A stretch of 64,000 bases of DNA from Prostheceraeus crozeri (Eukaryota > Platyhelminthes > Polycladida > Euryleptidae): contig CAJQUW010003080.1 of NCBI GenBank assembly GCA_907163375.1, positions 310,001 to 374,000 of the forward strand, given 5' to 3'. Made by a program: the position numbers and the translations under genes. Shown here in pieces: positions 22,100 through 35,076 of this stretch. Numbering within the stretch: the stretch's first letter is position 1; every line of letters begins with the position of its first letter. The notes under the pieces were generated by a model. It was not told the origin of the DNA, ran no database searches, and worked only from the letters and a program-made list of their open reading frames with translations.

Positions 22100-22998
22100 A
22101 CGGTCTGGTTAATGATAAAAGATAATTGATACATAATTATTTAACCAAATTTTATTGTTTGATGATATCTACCACTTATTGTGAACTCTCCAATTCAGAA
22201 TTTCTGAGAATTCAAATTCAAAAGTAACTTGAAACTTGAACATTGAGAATACAGACTGATTCACTTTATTTCACGTGCGCAAAAGTTTCAAAGAGCGAAA
22301 CTTCTCGTAAGCACCTCAAAAATAGACTTTCTTCCATCCTTTTGCATGCTGCAGAATATCCTTTTTGTTTATCGGAAATTGATGCAGATATTTTGAACTT
22401 GCAACATTTTCCTGTCTTGCTAATCAGACGTTGAAGGAGCTCATGGGGAGCTACATAGACAATGCATCTAAAAGTAGCAGTTATGTGGGGAGTTTAGTAA
22501 GATGAAAAACAGCGTTGTCATATCACACAGTCGCCTTGGGTTTTCAGTTGCTATCATAACAAGTATTTCATTTTGTGAACTGTTCAAACTTTGAGATATA
22601 TTTAAATCTGTAGTTCATAAACATTGCATAAATATTTGTACCCTAAAGCCCATACAACATCACCTGTCACTACATTGGATTGCAACAAATCTCCCTGGCG
22701 CCGAATATTATCTTTCGACAAATCTTTGGATACTTGACCCTTTCCTGATAGAATGTAATATCTGCTCAGGAGCCTGATTGAGAATTGTAATTTTTAGGAT
22801 AGAGGACATTCCCTGTTATCTTATCCCGGGTTCTGGTATGACATATTTCAACAATTACTTGTCATACGAAAGTGTATAGGCTTAATTTATGTTGTAAAGA
22901 TAATTTATCGATGATGGGATCATAGAACATTGAGTTGCATCCTCAATTGAAATATGGGAACATACCTGAACGTAACTGCCATTTCATTCATTATCGAG
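22100..22998. other. Unannotated stretch
   Basis: A 63-codon open frame (22243-22434) has no recognisable motif. I see nothing else here. Confidence 0.4.
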
Positions 22999-23882
22999 CA
23001 GTGGCGGTCCGAGGGGGTGGGATGCTGGGATGCATCCCTCCCCACCAGCTCAAACTATGTGATAACGATCGAATAAGATCCGCATTCAACTTTTGCTTTC
23101 AAGATTATTGCGCCACTCGCAAGTTTTGAACTTTATGAAGCGCCAAAGTAATTTGAATAGCATTTCAAATTACTTTGGCGCTTCATAAAGCTCAAAACTT
23201 GCGAGTGCCGCAATAATCTTCACAGTTGCTAGCATAGCTGCTAGATATAGTGCAGTGCTGGTCTTTGAGTGGCTTCTGGCAGCAGCTTGACGCTTCAGCA
23301 ATCGCTATTGAGACGGTGGAAATTTTGAAAGCAAGGCCGTCGTTAGGAAGTCCAAGCATCTGTGTAATATCGACTGGACAGTGATAAGTAGGAAGACCCA
23401 GATGTCGTTTTAATTTGAATTTTTGTCCTCCTCTCTACTTCGTTCGGATGACCTGTCTGGGCATAGTGTCAAAAATAGAAACTTTAGTCATGTGATAGCT
23501 ACATGTATGATTAAAAAATGATGCAACCAGAGTTTTAAATGTTACAGCGAAATTCATATTTCGCATTTATACGAATCAAAATTCCACTCGCAACTTAGTC
23601 TACAAACGAGTAAGACTGTCGATACTTTCAGAAATAAAGGTGCAGCCAGCTGTCAATGAATTGCATATACTATGACTTCGATGGCATCTTTAATTTAGCA
23701 TATTTGCATGCTCATTTCCTTGACAGCACCAAAGAGCATACATGCAGATGTTAGGTGGTTGCTTTCTCTGCTACCAGCAAGTTAACAGCGACTTTAAAGT
23801 ACATAAAAATTTCAGGAAATTTCGTCATGGCCTGATCTCACCCAGGATCCCACCCCACCAGAATTTTCTGCGACCGCTCCTG
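22999..23882. mobile_element. Non-autonomous hAT element (family hAT-C)
   Basis: The termini CAGTGGCGGTCC and, inverted, CAGGAGCGGTCG are flanked by TTATCGAG (22991-22998) and TAATCGAG (23883-23890), an 8 bp duplication with one mismatch. GGGTGGGAT blocks follow inside both ends. 884 bp, no transposase. It contains the long hairpin at 23101-23220. Confidence 0.85.
23101..23220. repeat. 57 bp near-perfect hairpin inside hAT-C
   Basis: Arms 23101-23157 and 23164-23220 are reverse complements at 55 of 57 positions with a 6-base loop (TAGCAT). Any transcript through it would form a long, almost perfect duplex. It could be an internal foldback of the element or a small-RNA precursor. The sequence alone cannot tell which. 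Confidence 0.9.
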
Positions 23883-23890
23883 TAATCGAG

Positions 23891-24807
23891 AATACACAGC
23901 ATCTTATTTAATATGCAGTTATACCCGGAGTAAATTTGAGATGCGGAATTCACGCACAGAGAATTTCCTTGGGTTAAGTGCAGCTTATGATGCACCACTG
24001 ACAGTCGTAAGTTGGTGCACCTGTGATAATAAACAACAATGTTTATGATTAATACAGCGCTATCATTTTCTTTACTATACACAATGTACTACTTACTACA
24101 CTGTGCATCAGTGGCTCTCAAACTTTTAATTTACGGTCCACATTTTCATTTGTTGTTGATTCGCGAGCTGCATTTTCCATTTGCGATTTGCCCCGTCAAG
24201 TGTGTGATGCAACTTGTATAGGATCATCACGCACCGACATTGCATAATAGTCTAAATGATGTTCATAATCAGTCTCTAATAAAATTCACAGGTTGTATCT
24301 TGTTCATCAGGTTGTATCTTTCCCGACCGTCCTTTCATCACAGGCCCACTATCATTAAGCATAAATGCTTAATTATCAACTCCTCTCCTTTCTTATCTGT
24401 TTAATGTTTTCAACAGCATTGACCGTACGCTGTACTGCAATGTATTATTCTATGCACAACATTGTAATTTTGTTTGCCAATGTTTTTTGGAAATAAAAAA
24501 CTTCTGACTTTTGGAATTTTGAGACAGAATGATGTTGCACTTTGAGAGGCCCTTCTTTTGAAGTCTTGCTTTGACTTTCACCCTCATATGAGTGGGCAAT
24601 AGCAAATGTCACCAGGCCCTCTCAGATTTCTCTACGCACCTGAATAAAGTTAAAATATTAAAGTAGAAATCTTGCTAATTCTTTCATCATATTCGAAAGT
24701 TAGGCTCAAGAAAACACGTGAAATTTATAGTGAAAACGAATTTACATATGAATTATTTTCTTCATTAAATTTCTTGACTCTTAACCGGGTACCCTGCTTT
24801 ATCCATA
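23891..24807. other. Unannotated stretch
   Basis: A CAGTGGCTCTCAAACTTT motif at 24109 looks like one terminus of a hAT element, but I could not find a convincing partner end or target duplication. Nothing else recognised. Confidence 0.4.
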
Positions 24808-26508
24808 CACTAAGCATAGTAGGTAGATTAGCAACTCAATATAGATCAAATCCCTCAATGTGCATGCAGTTGCTATTTGATTAAATTAATTCGAGTTCAG
24901 ACCAAGAACCAAATGTCAGATCAGCAAATTGTTTGCAGTTTTGGAGAAATTGGCACAGAATTGACTGATTATGATAGTAATACAGAAGGAATAACAGTAT
25001 TTTACTAATCCTCCGCATCATGTCAATCTTGGAGAGGTAATGTTTGTTAAACTAGCAATTCGATGGGCTACTATTACTTCAATCCTCAGCCTTAATAATA
25101 TGAGTATTTTCTTAAGCGTGATCAGATCACAAACTACCTGCCACTGAAGGAGCAAAATGTCATAATCAAAGACAAGGTTCATTATTTAATTTGAAAAGAA
25201 GTGAATGGGTCAACATTGCTATTAAGATTCAAGAAATGAAACAGAAATTTAGTGAATCACGAAATCATGGCGATGAAAATTCAATCAAACGTTTGAAATT
25301 TCAGTCAAGAAGCACAAAGAAATCTCAACTTTTCTATGAAGACTTGCATTATAATTCAGCTCAAGAAATGTTCTTGCTGATCAACTTAATTTCCGCTTGA
25401 CCCTAAAGCGGGTTGCTCTTTTTTCACCTCATCATGGTTGTTAACGTTTTGTAAACAGAAACATTTACCTCATATTGAGCTACTTTTCAAACGGAATGAA
25501 AGTTAAGATGAATGCAGTTATCACTTTATAATCTTCTCCTCAAAACATTGGTAGAAAAGTCAATATATTGTACTGTTTTGATAAAAAAATGTTGACGCAG
25601 TTTGCACCAAAGATATTTGGTATGTACTTTATACTCAAGGGTATTTTTCGCGATTTTTTCTTATTTGACTTCTTTACAATCATTTAACCTTTGCCTGGCT
25701 TGTGTACATGTGATACAGGATGCGGGTAGGCCTAATCATGACATGATATTTGCTATTTCTATTCAAAATATAATAATAAAGAAATTATTATATGATTGGA
25801 TGCGCACAACGACTGCGTGAATCCTAGCTGCATTTGAAGCATCGGCGAGAATCCTTGACTAAAAGAGAACATGAAATTCTTCTATTGCATCATACACTAT
25901 GTAATAGGACAGGAGTGCATAAAACCTCGTCCAATTTCAGAAAAATAATAGTTTTTAATTTATGTAGCCTACGAGCTAAATAAAATTACATGATGATATG
26001 AAAATAACTTATGCACAGCTGTACAACAAACATTGCATTTGTTGTTAACAAAATGTCAACAGCCAACCGGTTGAGGATCCACAGCGACAAGATACAATAT
26101 CTTTGATGTGAAATGAATACAGATTCTTATTGATTTGATGTTGCTATTCATGGACATGATATATAAAACCAACTGAATAATTATTCCAGTAGTTATAGTA
26201 CTTGCAAGTTGAAATGTTAACAAATTTTATACATTCAACCGCTTTAGGGTTAATTAAGTTGCCTGTTAGAAAAGGTTCATTCCTTTTGATATCCAATGAG
26301 TTTCATACTACTTGTACAGTAGAGGTACAAGGTCGCTTAAATATAAACGCAGGAATAATTTCCAATGATTTAGCTTTCTAAAAAGTGATCAAATATTATT
26401 TGGACCGCAGGAATATAATCCTCACAGATAATTGAGATTTATTTGATGAAAATTTTCCCTGTAAGCTGACATTTTTTGAGTCGACACTCTAATTACTATA
26501 TTTTTGCT
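24808..26508 (+). mobile_element. R1 element copy 4, carrying a piggyBac-like insertion
   Basis: The left end is ACTAAGCATAG followed by TAGGTAGATTAG, and the right end is GAGTCGACACTCTAATTAC. The body landmarks match copy 1. Without the 849 bp insertion (25401-26249) its length is again about 830-850 bp. Confidence 0.75.
25401..26249. mobile_element. piggyBac-like non-autonomous element nested in R1
   Basis: The ends CCCTAAAGCGGGTTG and, inverted, CCCTAAAGCGGTTGA lie between TTGA (25397-25400) and TTAA (26250-26253), a TTAA target duplication with one change. CCCT-starting TIRs at TTAA targets are the hallmark of the piggyBac superfamily. 849 bp, no transposase frame. Confidence 0.8.
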
Positions 26509-26511
26509 GTA

Positions 26512-27325
26512 CACTGTAAATCGCTGGATACGAAAATTACATGCAAACATACACCAAAATTACATACAATTTGAAACTAACATCTGATACGAGATTCTCG
26601 TATGTTCACAGAGATCTAGTATGTTTTTCATACGAAATCTCACTTACTTTCGTATGTGATAGGCATGTAGCGATACGAACGATTCTATCTGTGATTGGCT
26701 GTTTTACGATGAAATACGAGTTGTTGGTATGTTTTATATACGAAACCCGATGAAAATTGGTCTTCATTCGTATGTGTTTAGTATGAGCAGCTTTAAGTCA
26801 CATAGCAAAAAATTTTAAGTATTACATACTACTGTCAAATAATTTTTTTTCATTAATACCAGTCGTGAATATTTCATATATCTCATGCATAACTATTTTT
26901 GCGTTCATGAATTATAATGTGTTTTTATTTCGGATTGATAATATGCTTAGTTCCAAAATTACATAATGCATAATTGTTGATGGTCAAATACTTATTGATT
27001 ATTTATGAAATGCCTCAGACTTACATGTATTAAAATCGAATTCAGTATTGTAAGTTTGACTATTAATTGTCAGTATCTCACTACTTGCAAAACAGTAGTA
27101 ACATTAGTGTGATCTTTATTGACAAAAGGCCTTAAATCAACATATATTACAAATCATTAATGCTTTCTTTTAGCATTGTGCCGGTATGGCTGTGGTATGT
27201 AAAGCATACCACACTTGAAATAACATGTGAAAAGCATACAAATATATATACCAAGATAATACATATATTAATATACCACAAAATAGTATCCTTCGTATGT
27301 GATTGGTATTGAGCGATTTACAGTG
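26512..27325. mobile_element. TIR element with CACTGTAAATCGCT ends
   Basis: Both termini read CACTGTAAATCGCT inverted to each other, and the subterminal regions repeat ATACGAA/TTCGTATG words many times. 814 bp, no credible transposase, no clean target duplication seen. It directly abuts the end of R1 copy 4. Confidence 0.75.
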
Positions 27326-30300
27326 ATGTCTCAAGTCTGAGGTAAAGCCATCTAATGTGCCCTGCATGTCGCAGTTTAATAAAAAGAAAGTTTGATTTAA
27401 TGATCGATTAATCGATCTCTTTGTCAAGTCAATCGATCTTCTTCGAATATTTATCGTGGATATTTATCTGAATTTCAGCATGATAGAATTTCAGATATTT
27501 TCTAAGGACAAATAATTCATTGCGAGATATTCCGTCGTGGAGAAATTTCAACGTTAGGAAATTTCTACCTTCATAAAGGAACTCGACTAAATTTCATTCA
27601 TTTCAAAAGCAGGGAGATTCTAATCTCCCATGACATACAGATGAACACTTTTGGGAACGTAGAATTGGCAATTTCCTGACCACCGTCCCTTTCCGATCGT
27701 TTCCTGTCGTTCCAATCTCTCACTTCCCACTTTAAACTATCGAATTTCTCTTTATTCGATCGAGCGTTGAGTTACATCATTCGATTCAATGCACTGTTTC
27801 CTCTCACACATTGACTTTATTCATTTAAGAATTATTAATAGATCAATGAAAAATCACTTTGAATCTTATTTTTGATTGACTTGAGCCGCCATTATCAAGA
27901 AGTGAATGAGAAATCGTGAAATGACAAGCCAATTCAATCCACAGAAAATGCTCTTGTTGAAGCCGGGCTTTCTGAGGACTCGGAGAAAAGGTGCTGGAAA
28001 GAGTTACTGCCCTCACGAACGGAAAGTTTTCATGAGAACTCATGAAGTTTAATGCGGATTCATGAGATTATCATCAGAAAATATTTTACTCATGATGGTC
28101 ATATGACTGATGAGAACATAATGAGTGGTGCTGAGATCATTCATGAGGATAATATCTCCTTATGCGTTCATGGGAAAGTTATGAGCTTTCATGCGGCTTT
28201 TGTGAAAATAATTATGGTGGGGCCTAATGGCTAGGCCTACTTGCAAATACTATATGAGTAGTAAGACATGCACATTAGTCGTGCTAGGAATAAGTCATAA
28301 GACAACTCATTTAATCGATTAGAACCTCCACGTTTAGTCTATAAAGAATGAAATGTAGAATGCATCATAGCAATCTGCAAGAGCCTTTTCGAAATGATGC
28401 ATAAATAATTTCACTTACCAATGAGCATGACTATAGCAGAGGTTGAAGATCACATTTTGATGCTTTGTCCTGATCAATTATGGTTCAATTATTCATTACC
28501 TAACTTGATATTGTGGTCATGGCGTGGGAAGGCTGTGGGGCAACCCGGCCAGGCTATGAAGATCTCAATAGCAGATAAATAAATTCAAAAGTATGAAAAA
28601 GCAACACTAAATTTTTATTGAGATTGTTGTGAAAAGCTCATGAATTTTGATGAGATATTTCATGTGAAAACGATTGAAATCTGCATCAAATTTCATAAGG
28701 AATTTTCGTAAGAGTGAGGATGGATTTTTCACGGATGGATTCCTGAAGCAAGGATATTTGTTGCTGACATTTAGAAGGGTTCAATGACCTTAGATTTCTC
28801 AACCATGATTTATATGTTTCTGCTCCACAACTTTGCATTTCTCTAATTCTTGTTTTTGTTCTGAATCATCCATTTAAAATAATGATTTCAAATTTTTTTT
28901 AATCATTTGAAGCTTCAAAAGAAGGCGTGTGATAATGAAATGCAAATTTGGAAAACAAAAGAATTCTATATATTTATGAATATCTACAAATGAAACTTAT
29001 TGAGCACCGGCGTGGAGCTTGCTTTTTATCAGTGCATGTAACTTTCACACGCATCGTATTGCTCCATAGAGACAACACCATATGGTTGGGAAAAATCGAT
29101 TAATCGAATATTTAAAAGTCGCATATGCTATGAATGGCATAGCTAGAATTAGACGACTTTTATATTTCATGATATACTAATTGATAGAAGAGAAAATTAT
29201 TACTGGATCAACCTATTTTCCATTGTGATGAGAAGAAGGTGAAACAATATGTTTTAATTATTTATGACTTTTATCCGATCAAGAATCCGAAATTCCGACA
29301 TCGAGTGGGATTTCAATGAAATCAAATGGGACCTTAATAGCATTTCCGAATGGGGTATGGCTAATGGTCTGATATACTGGGTACCGGTAAGCATGGAGAA
29401 GCTATCTCAATTTTCGTGGTAGCTTCAACTGCTGTGCAATATCGAGCATATCATTCAAACCATCGACTTCTGAGAGTCTGGGATGGAGAAGTCACACTGT
29501 GTTTATTGAACAGAAGTGTGCTCAACGCATGTACATTGTACATTTTAGGCCTGATCAAAACTTTTACTAACATTTATGAATATGCCATTATTTTCTAAGT
29601 GTTGTATTGATGTCCTATGTTTTTGGGAATCGCTTCGACAGACTCAAATATAATAGTCAGAAATGTTATCTGAAGATAAAATCACGTAATCTGAAACTAG
29701 ATGGCATTACTCTTGGAGGATGGCTCCTGGAAGTGAATGCATAGCTTCAAAAGACTTGAAAGGCTAGCGAAGTCATCTTCCAAGAAGGCTTGTCGCACCT
29801 CTTAAGCTTCGTAGACAAACGGCCAGTCTAAAAACTTCTTGACTCATGCAATGTTCTTGCTGCTTGCTTCACTTCTTTCTCGTACCCTGCCACGCTCTAA
29901 AATCTTGCTGAACACTTCAACACTTCACCGTCACTTATCTTTCTTACCTTTTGCATCTCTCTTCCTAATCGATTGTGCTCACATAGTGTTTAGCAACGCT
30001 TTGCGCTTTTTCCTTTTTTTCATAGTCCTTTTTCACTTTTAATGTAATTTCGTGTTTTTTCTATGTATACAGTATGTGAAATCTGGCTGCAGCATGATGA
30101 TAATTACAAAGCTGATTTTCATTATGGCAACTGCTGTCTTTCTGTCATTTCACAGCTTTCTGTTTTACATTGCTGTGCCAAAGCTCCTTTGATCCATGTA
30201 TGTATATCAATTCATCAAGGTTATCGCTGCAAATTAATTTACGTGATTCTTTTGTGGTTGATGTGTGGATTCATTATCGCTAGCACAATCAAGTTGTATA

Positions 30301-30759
30301 GTAACGCTTCTGTCTAGAAAGATAACTAGTATGCTGTCAGTGTATATTTGAACATAGTAACTGTCGTCCACTCATGATCAAAAGTCTCCCAGATATTGAA
30401 AATGCGAAGCACTGGGGGACAGTGTAATTTAATACTTCGTATTACATAGTGAGGTATTAATGCACCTGTATTGTGAGTCAGTATATTGAAGTTGATGTTC
30501 TGAACACAATCGTGTTTCAAATTTCATGTCATTCTGATAAAAAGTGTTTCACAATCCATAGATATTTATTGAATTTTCCCATTGGATTCCAATGGGAATC
30601 CTTTGATTGATTGATAAGCGTATATTTGTAAAACACAAAAATCTCCGAAATGGGAATCGTGGAGATTAACTCAGAATTACAGTGAAGAATATAGAATATA
30701 AAAGTGGTCCATCATAAAAGTTCATAGGAACAGCAACATTAAAACATCATGGGTCATAG
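27326..30759. other. Unannotated stretch
   Basis: This is 3.4 kb of AT-rich sequence. Scattered CATGAG/ATGAG words cluster at 28025-28200 and give a meaningless 60-codon frame. I found no exon with splice signals, RNA gene or element ends. Confidence 0.4.
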
Positions 30760-31262
30760 GGAGTCGTTGTGTAGTTCGGAAGTAACGAAAACAAATCCTT
30801 TCGTTCGGCGCTAAGTCTTGACAGGTGGAAGTAAAATAGGACTAATTCTATTAGAGATATTGGGAAGAAGTTCATGAAGAATATGGCATGGATTTTACAA
30901 TGCATTTCTGAAGAGCCGAAGTGCTAGAACTTTTCTGCGCTCAACAACGTTCAATAAATTGCACTTTTCACATGCATTTATATCAAATCCGTGGATGATG
31001 CGAAATGTACATCTACAAATTGCATCAACTTTCAGATTTAAAACAATTCCGGGGTTCAAAAACAGAGGAGATGCATACTCGAATACTGATTTGATAATTG
31101 CATTAAACACTTGAACAAGCTGATCATGAGATAGCCTAGTCCTCAAAACTCGCAAAATATACAGCCGCTTCGAAGCAACGGATAATACATGTTCTATACT
31201 AATCTTACCTATAACCGAAAGCGACTGGCTGTGACACCTAAGAATTTGATTTTTGTATTCAG
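30760..31262 (-). pseudogene. CR1/L2-like LINE reverse-transcriptase C-terminal fragment 3
   Basis: Minus-strand frames read IKFLGVTASRF, then ASKRLYILRVLRTRLSHDQL, FNAIIKSVFEYASPLFLNPG, FRIIHGFDI, CNLLNVVERRKVLALRLFR, and further on CHILHELLPNISNRIS and FVFVTSELHN. It is closely similar in layout to the fragment at 17.6 kb, and contains the segment deleted there. A frame change near 31160 and a stop after the LRLFRNAL motif show it is dead. Confidence 0.8.
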
Positions 31263-31633
31263 CGTTTCAAGATCTACAAATCCATGCTATTAAGCCCTTT
31301 GTGCTCGAATTTAGTAAAAAATTGCTAGCAGCTCCCATCCTAATAGAAGGTGAGTCTATTTCATTTTTATGTCAGCTGATTATCAATAAAACTCTGCTAT
31401 CAACTGAAACACTTTTCAGCTCACTGATTTTCTGATTGATGTTCGGAGAAGAGACTGTAGTGAAATCTCGCCATCCGGACGATAAAAAGAGGGAACGGAA
31501 TTCCTCAATAATCCGAAACGAAAATCAAAGTTGGTCACCAAATGTCAGGTTTTATGCGCATTTCTATTCAATAATCTAACAGGGTTCAAGATAGACTGTT
31601 AGTAAATGTACATTAAGTAAGTCTGTTTAGCAG

Positions 31634-31746
31634 AAGATCATTAACAACGAGGATGACATCATTAACCTGGATGAAAGGGACAAGGCTACTGACGCGGCCG
31701 ATGATGAGATCGATAGCGAAGCCGGCATGAAGGCTCTGCCAAGTAG
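31634..31746 (+). CDS. Candidate acidic internal exon, gene unknown
   Basis: A 113 bp open stretch lies between an acceptor (GTCTGTTTAGCAG) and a good donor (GTAAGC). It is visibly richer in GC and CpG than its surroundings. It reads KIINNEDDIINLDERDK, then ATDAADDEIDSEAGMKALPS. The charge-rich composition and codon choice look like real coding sequence, and both splice sites suit the same frame. I do not recognise the protein. No neighbouring exon of the same gene was found within a few kb. It is on the strand opposite to the NCKX exons. Confidence 0.5.
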
Positions 31747-32831
31747 GTAAGCTCCCGCTTAAGTATGCATCTCAGTTAAGTGTGCAGAGGATCTTCAAAA
31801 ATATCAGGTTCAACTTTATGGTTTTAGCACAAGCTTGCGTATGCGGATGACTGCGGTTTATCCACTGTTTATGACGAATGCTCAAACATATCATGAAAAT
31901 TGATTTCCGTCAGGTATTTTATCTTTCTACAGTTAACTTGTAATGTCATTTGTCTCAGTTTCTTCAGAAAAGTGTTGAAAGAGTTCTTTAGGTCATCATA
32001 GCTGCCGCATGTTTCAATTGTCCACAAAAACAATTTAAGCCGTAAACAACAAGTGAGTCTCCTCTGAGCTGAACTAGCTATTTCATGCAGTCCTAGAAAA
32101 TAACTCCAGAAAAGATGCGTCATCCTCTAACAGCATTTTGCATATAATTCTTAATTCTAGCCGTATGCTTCATTTTCTCTTTTTTCAGTGACCTGTAGTC
32201 CACATGCACCATCACTGCATAATATATCGTACAATAGTAGTATTCGCAAAGGCAAGAAGAAAACAACTGCTATCTACAATCACTTTATATTTTTATTTAA
32301 AAATAAAACTTGACAACTGTTGTCATGTTTCTATGATCAATCGGTTAATGTTCATCTTACAGAAATATTACATCGACATAATTATATCATTTGGACAGAA
32401 ATTTACATGTAGGCATTTAACACAGCTGTATAAGGTTTCAGAAAGAAGTGAGAAATATCTGATTTACGAATTATCATTGCGAAAACAAAGGCCATTGATA
32501 GACTTCGTAGCCGTTTCGTTGTCATCATAGAGATCCGATTGATTCTATTAATCCGGAATATATTTCACTTTTCTATGTAAGTATGCAGCGTAAGTATGCA
32601 CTTTTCTATGCGTGCTTTAAGTCGCATCAGTATAAAAAAGAGATGATAAAATGAAAACTATACGCGATCCTCAATGAGAAGAGAAAATCGAGTGACGTTG
32701 CAAAGTAATCAACTTTGATCGGCCGTGAGAGATCTCTCTTCAATTTTTGTCTGCTTTCTGTCACAAAAGATTCTTAGAATATATCACATTTCTCCAAATC
32801 GAGATGGTTAAACTATGTTACTTGGAATACA
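31747..32831. other. Unannotated stretch
   Basis: If the exon at 31634 is real, this is its intron. I see no second exon, only short chance frames of 84 (minus) and 108 (plus) codons without motifs. Confidence 0.4.
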
Positions 32832-32839
32832 ATATATTC

Positions 32840-34570
32840 CGAGGTTGGCCGATTTTACCACCCGGTAAAAACCGGTAAAAACCTGGTAAAAACCACCAGC
32901 TTTTGTCACCATTTTTCGGCTAAAACTGGCAAAAACTGGCTAAAACCATTTTTTGTATCATTGCTACTTGAGTTTTTTGGGTACATGCAATACAAAGTAT
33001 CATCGTCACTCCTTGCTGTATTGATGAACGTTAGTCGCAATAAGTTCACTTTACTTTCCCATCATTCGATAAACATTTAGGCCTGTATTTTCACAATTCA
33101 AACCTATCAATATCGTATTTCAATCAAGAATATGTTCCAAGTATAGGTGTAAGAATATGAATTATTATAAAAAATATTGTTATAAAGCTGTTGTGCATTA
33201 TTCTTCTAAGTATGCACGCATTTCGTTGCTTTGCGAATTTCATTCATTGTAAGATGCAACAGACGCCCAGTCTGGAAGGAAATTACTTGGTTCTACCGGT
33301 ATATAAAAGATCGAAAACAGGCATTCCATGAAGAAATGTAGAAATCTGGTCTCGGATTTCTACGATTAACCTCCCTGCTGATCTCATAGAATAGCTTGTC
33401 TTCTAAATCTGTGGCAAATGTTCTATACCCATTGTGATTACACGAATATTACTATGAAATTTATCCTGCACTCCCAGTAGGACTAGATTGAAAATGTTGC
33501 CCCTCAACAATTTTCATGTCATGGTAATTTGCCCTCACATATTTAGAGGATAAGGTTATGCTAAATGAATTTAAAACCGAGAGTAAAGTTTTGATTTGAG
33601 CTCAAAATATAGAAATTTCAAGAGCTTTAAACAAATTTGTATATCACAATAATGTCAAAATTGTTTGTCGCTCTCAGATTCTATCAACAAGATCAATTTT
33701 ACAGCTTACTGGACATGTTCTTTTGTTGAGATTATAACTGAAGCTGTTCAGACATACACTATACCTCACGTTATCAAGATTGCTGGTGCGAACTATGTTA
33801 TTCAATTATTATTTCTTCTTACAAATCATGATTTCCTGCTACAGTCACAAGCATTAGTTCATTTAGTATATTTCTAAAAAAAGTAGAAATACATTCTAAG
33901 TGACTGTTGTATATTGCTTGATTTGGGAGGTTAGATTTTCCGGTGCAGAGACTTTTTGATAGAGTGTTTTCTCTTCGTTCATGAGACCTGGGTTCGAATC
34001 TAGATCTGATGAAACCTAAGCTACTATTAAAATACACTCTGCATTCTTGATTAACACTCAACACAGAAGAGTGACAGTGGGATTATTGAAGCTCGTCCAC
34101 ATGAAGAAAGTGGTTTGCTTAATTTAGTTCTATGAGAATCTATGTATAAGCCAGTTATATTCATATATTTATTTTCATTTTATAATTCACTTGATGATAA
34201 TTCTGCGAGCATCTAACAACTTCTGTTACATGAACCAAAGAGCCAAAATGGTGCTGAAGTCTACATTTGTTCTTAAATCACAAGAAAAGGGCATAGCAAT
34301 CGTATAGAAAGACAACATCGTTTGTCGTTCGTTATAAAAACATATCATGTGGTTTCATCACAGAATGAATGTCATGTTTTGGAAGATAAGAGTTTCAAAC
34401 TGCAAACCCGCATGCACCGTAATACTTAAAACCCAACTTTCTGTCGATCATTTCGTGAAGAAATAGACTGATATTTTGGAATTTTCGTTTTAGCCGGTTT
34501 TTGCCAGTTTTTGCCGGTTTTTACCACTTAGTGGCAAAAACCAGTTTTGGCCGGCAAAAAGCCAACCCTG
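32840..34570. mobile_element. Non-autonomous hAT element (family hAT-D)
   Basis: The termini CGAGGTTGGC and, inverted, CAGGGTTGGC are flanked by a perfect 8 bp duplication ATATATTC (32832-32839 and 34571-34578). Both subterminal regions carry runs of GGTAAAAACC / GGCAAAAAC words, the likely transposase-binding array. 1731 bp with only short unrecognised frames. A lone B-box-like GGTTCGAATC at 33991 lies inside it. Confidence 0.9.
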
Positions 34571-35076
34571 ATATATTCATGCAGAGGCGCTTATAAAGTA
34601 ATTACAACGTTGTATATATCTGTAGACCAGTAATATAGTTTCAAGTTTCCATGAATAGTTGAATCGTTTCAGAATCTCATTTTTATAAATATTTGGTCGC
34701 CATAACCGATAAGAAATCATTTTTGAAATTGAATGCGTCTTAAAGCTACAGAGTTTGACTGCAAAATTATCCCTACATGTACACTGTAAATCCATTGCTG
34801 TCAAACACGTGCGAACGACGTATTCTTCGTTAGCATGCTGTATGCTATGCTTGCTTTATTGACCATGCATCTATAAATTAGCATTTCATGGCGAACAGTC
34901 ATTTTCGAGTGGAGCGATACATAAACCATGTAATCCATGCAATAATAATGTAAGATTTATATACATTATGTAATTACATAAGAAATCGTGAACAGATTTC
35001 ATACACAATCAAACGTGTTCTAAGGAGAAACACATTTGATATTGAATGAAATTCGCAAATATCTTCAGATATCACT

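Noticed and set aside
24109-24560. Possible hAT element starting CAGTGGCTCTCAAACTTT
   Set aside because: Only one convincing terminus; no 8 bp duplication or matching second end found.
28025-28234. Cluster of CATGAG/CTGATGAG words with a 60-codon open frame
   Set aside because: The CTGATGAG at about 28109 is not followed by a stem II and CGAAAC, so it is not a hammerhead. The frame has no motif or splice support.
33960-34020. GGTTCGAATC B-box-like sequence within hAT-D
   Set aside because: No correctly spaced A box and no stems, so not supportable as a tRNA or SINE head.
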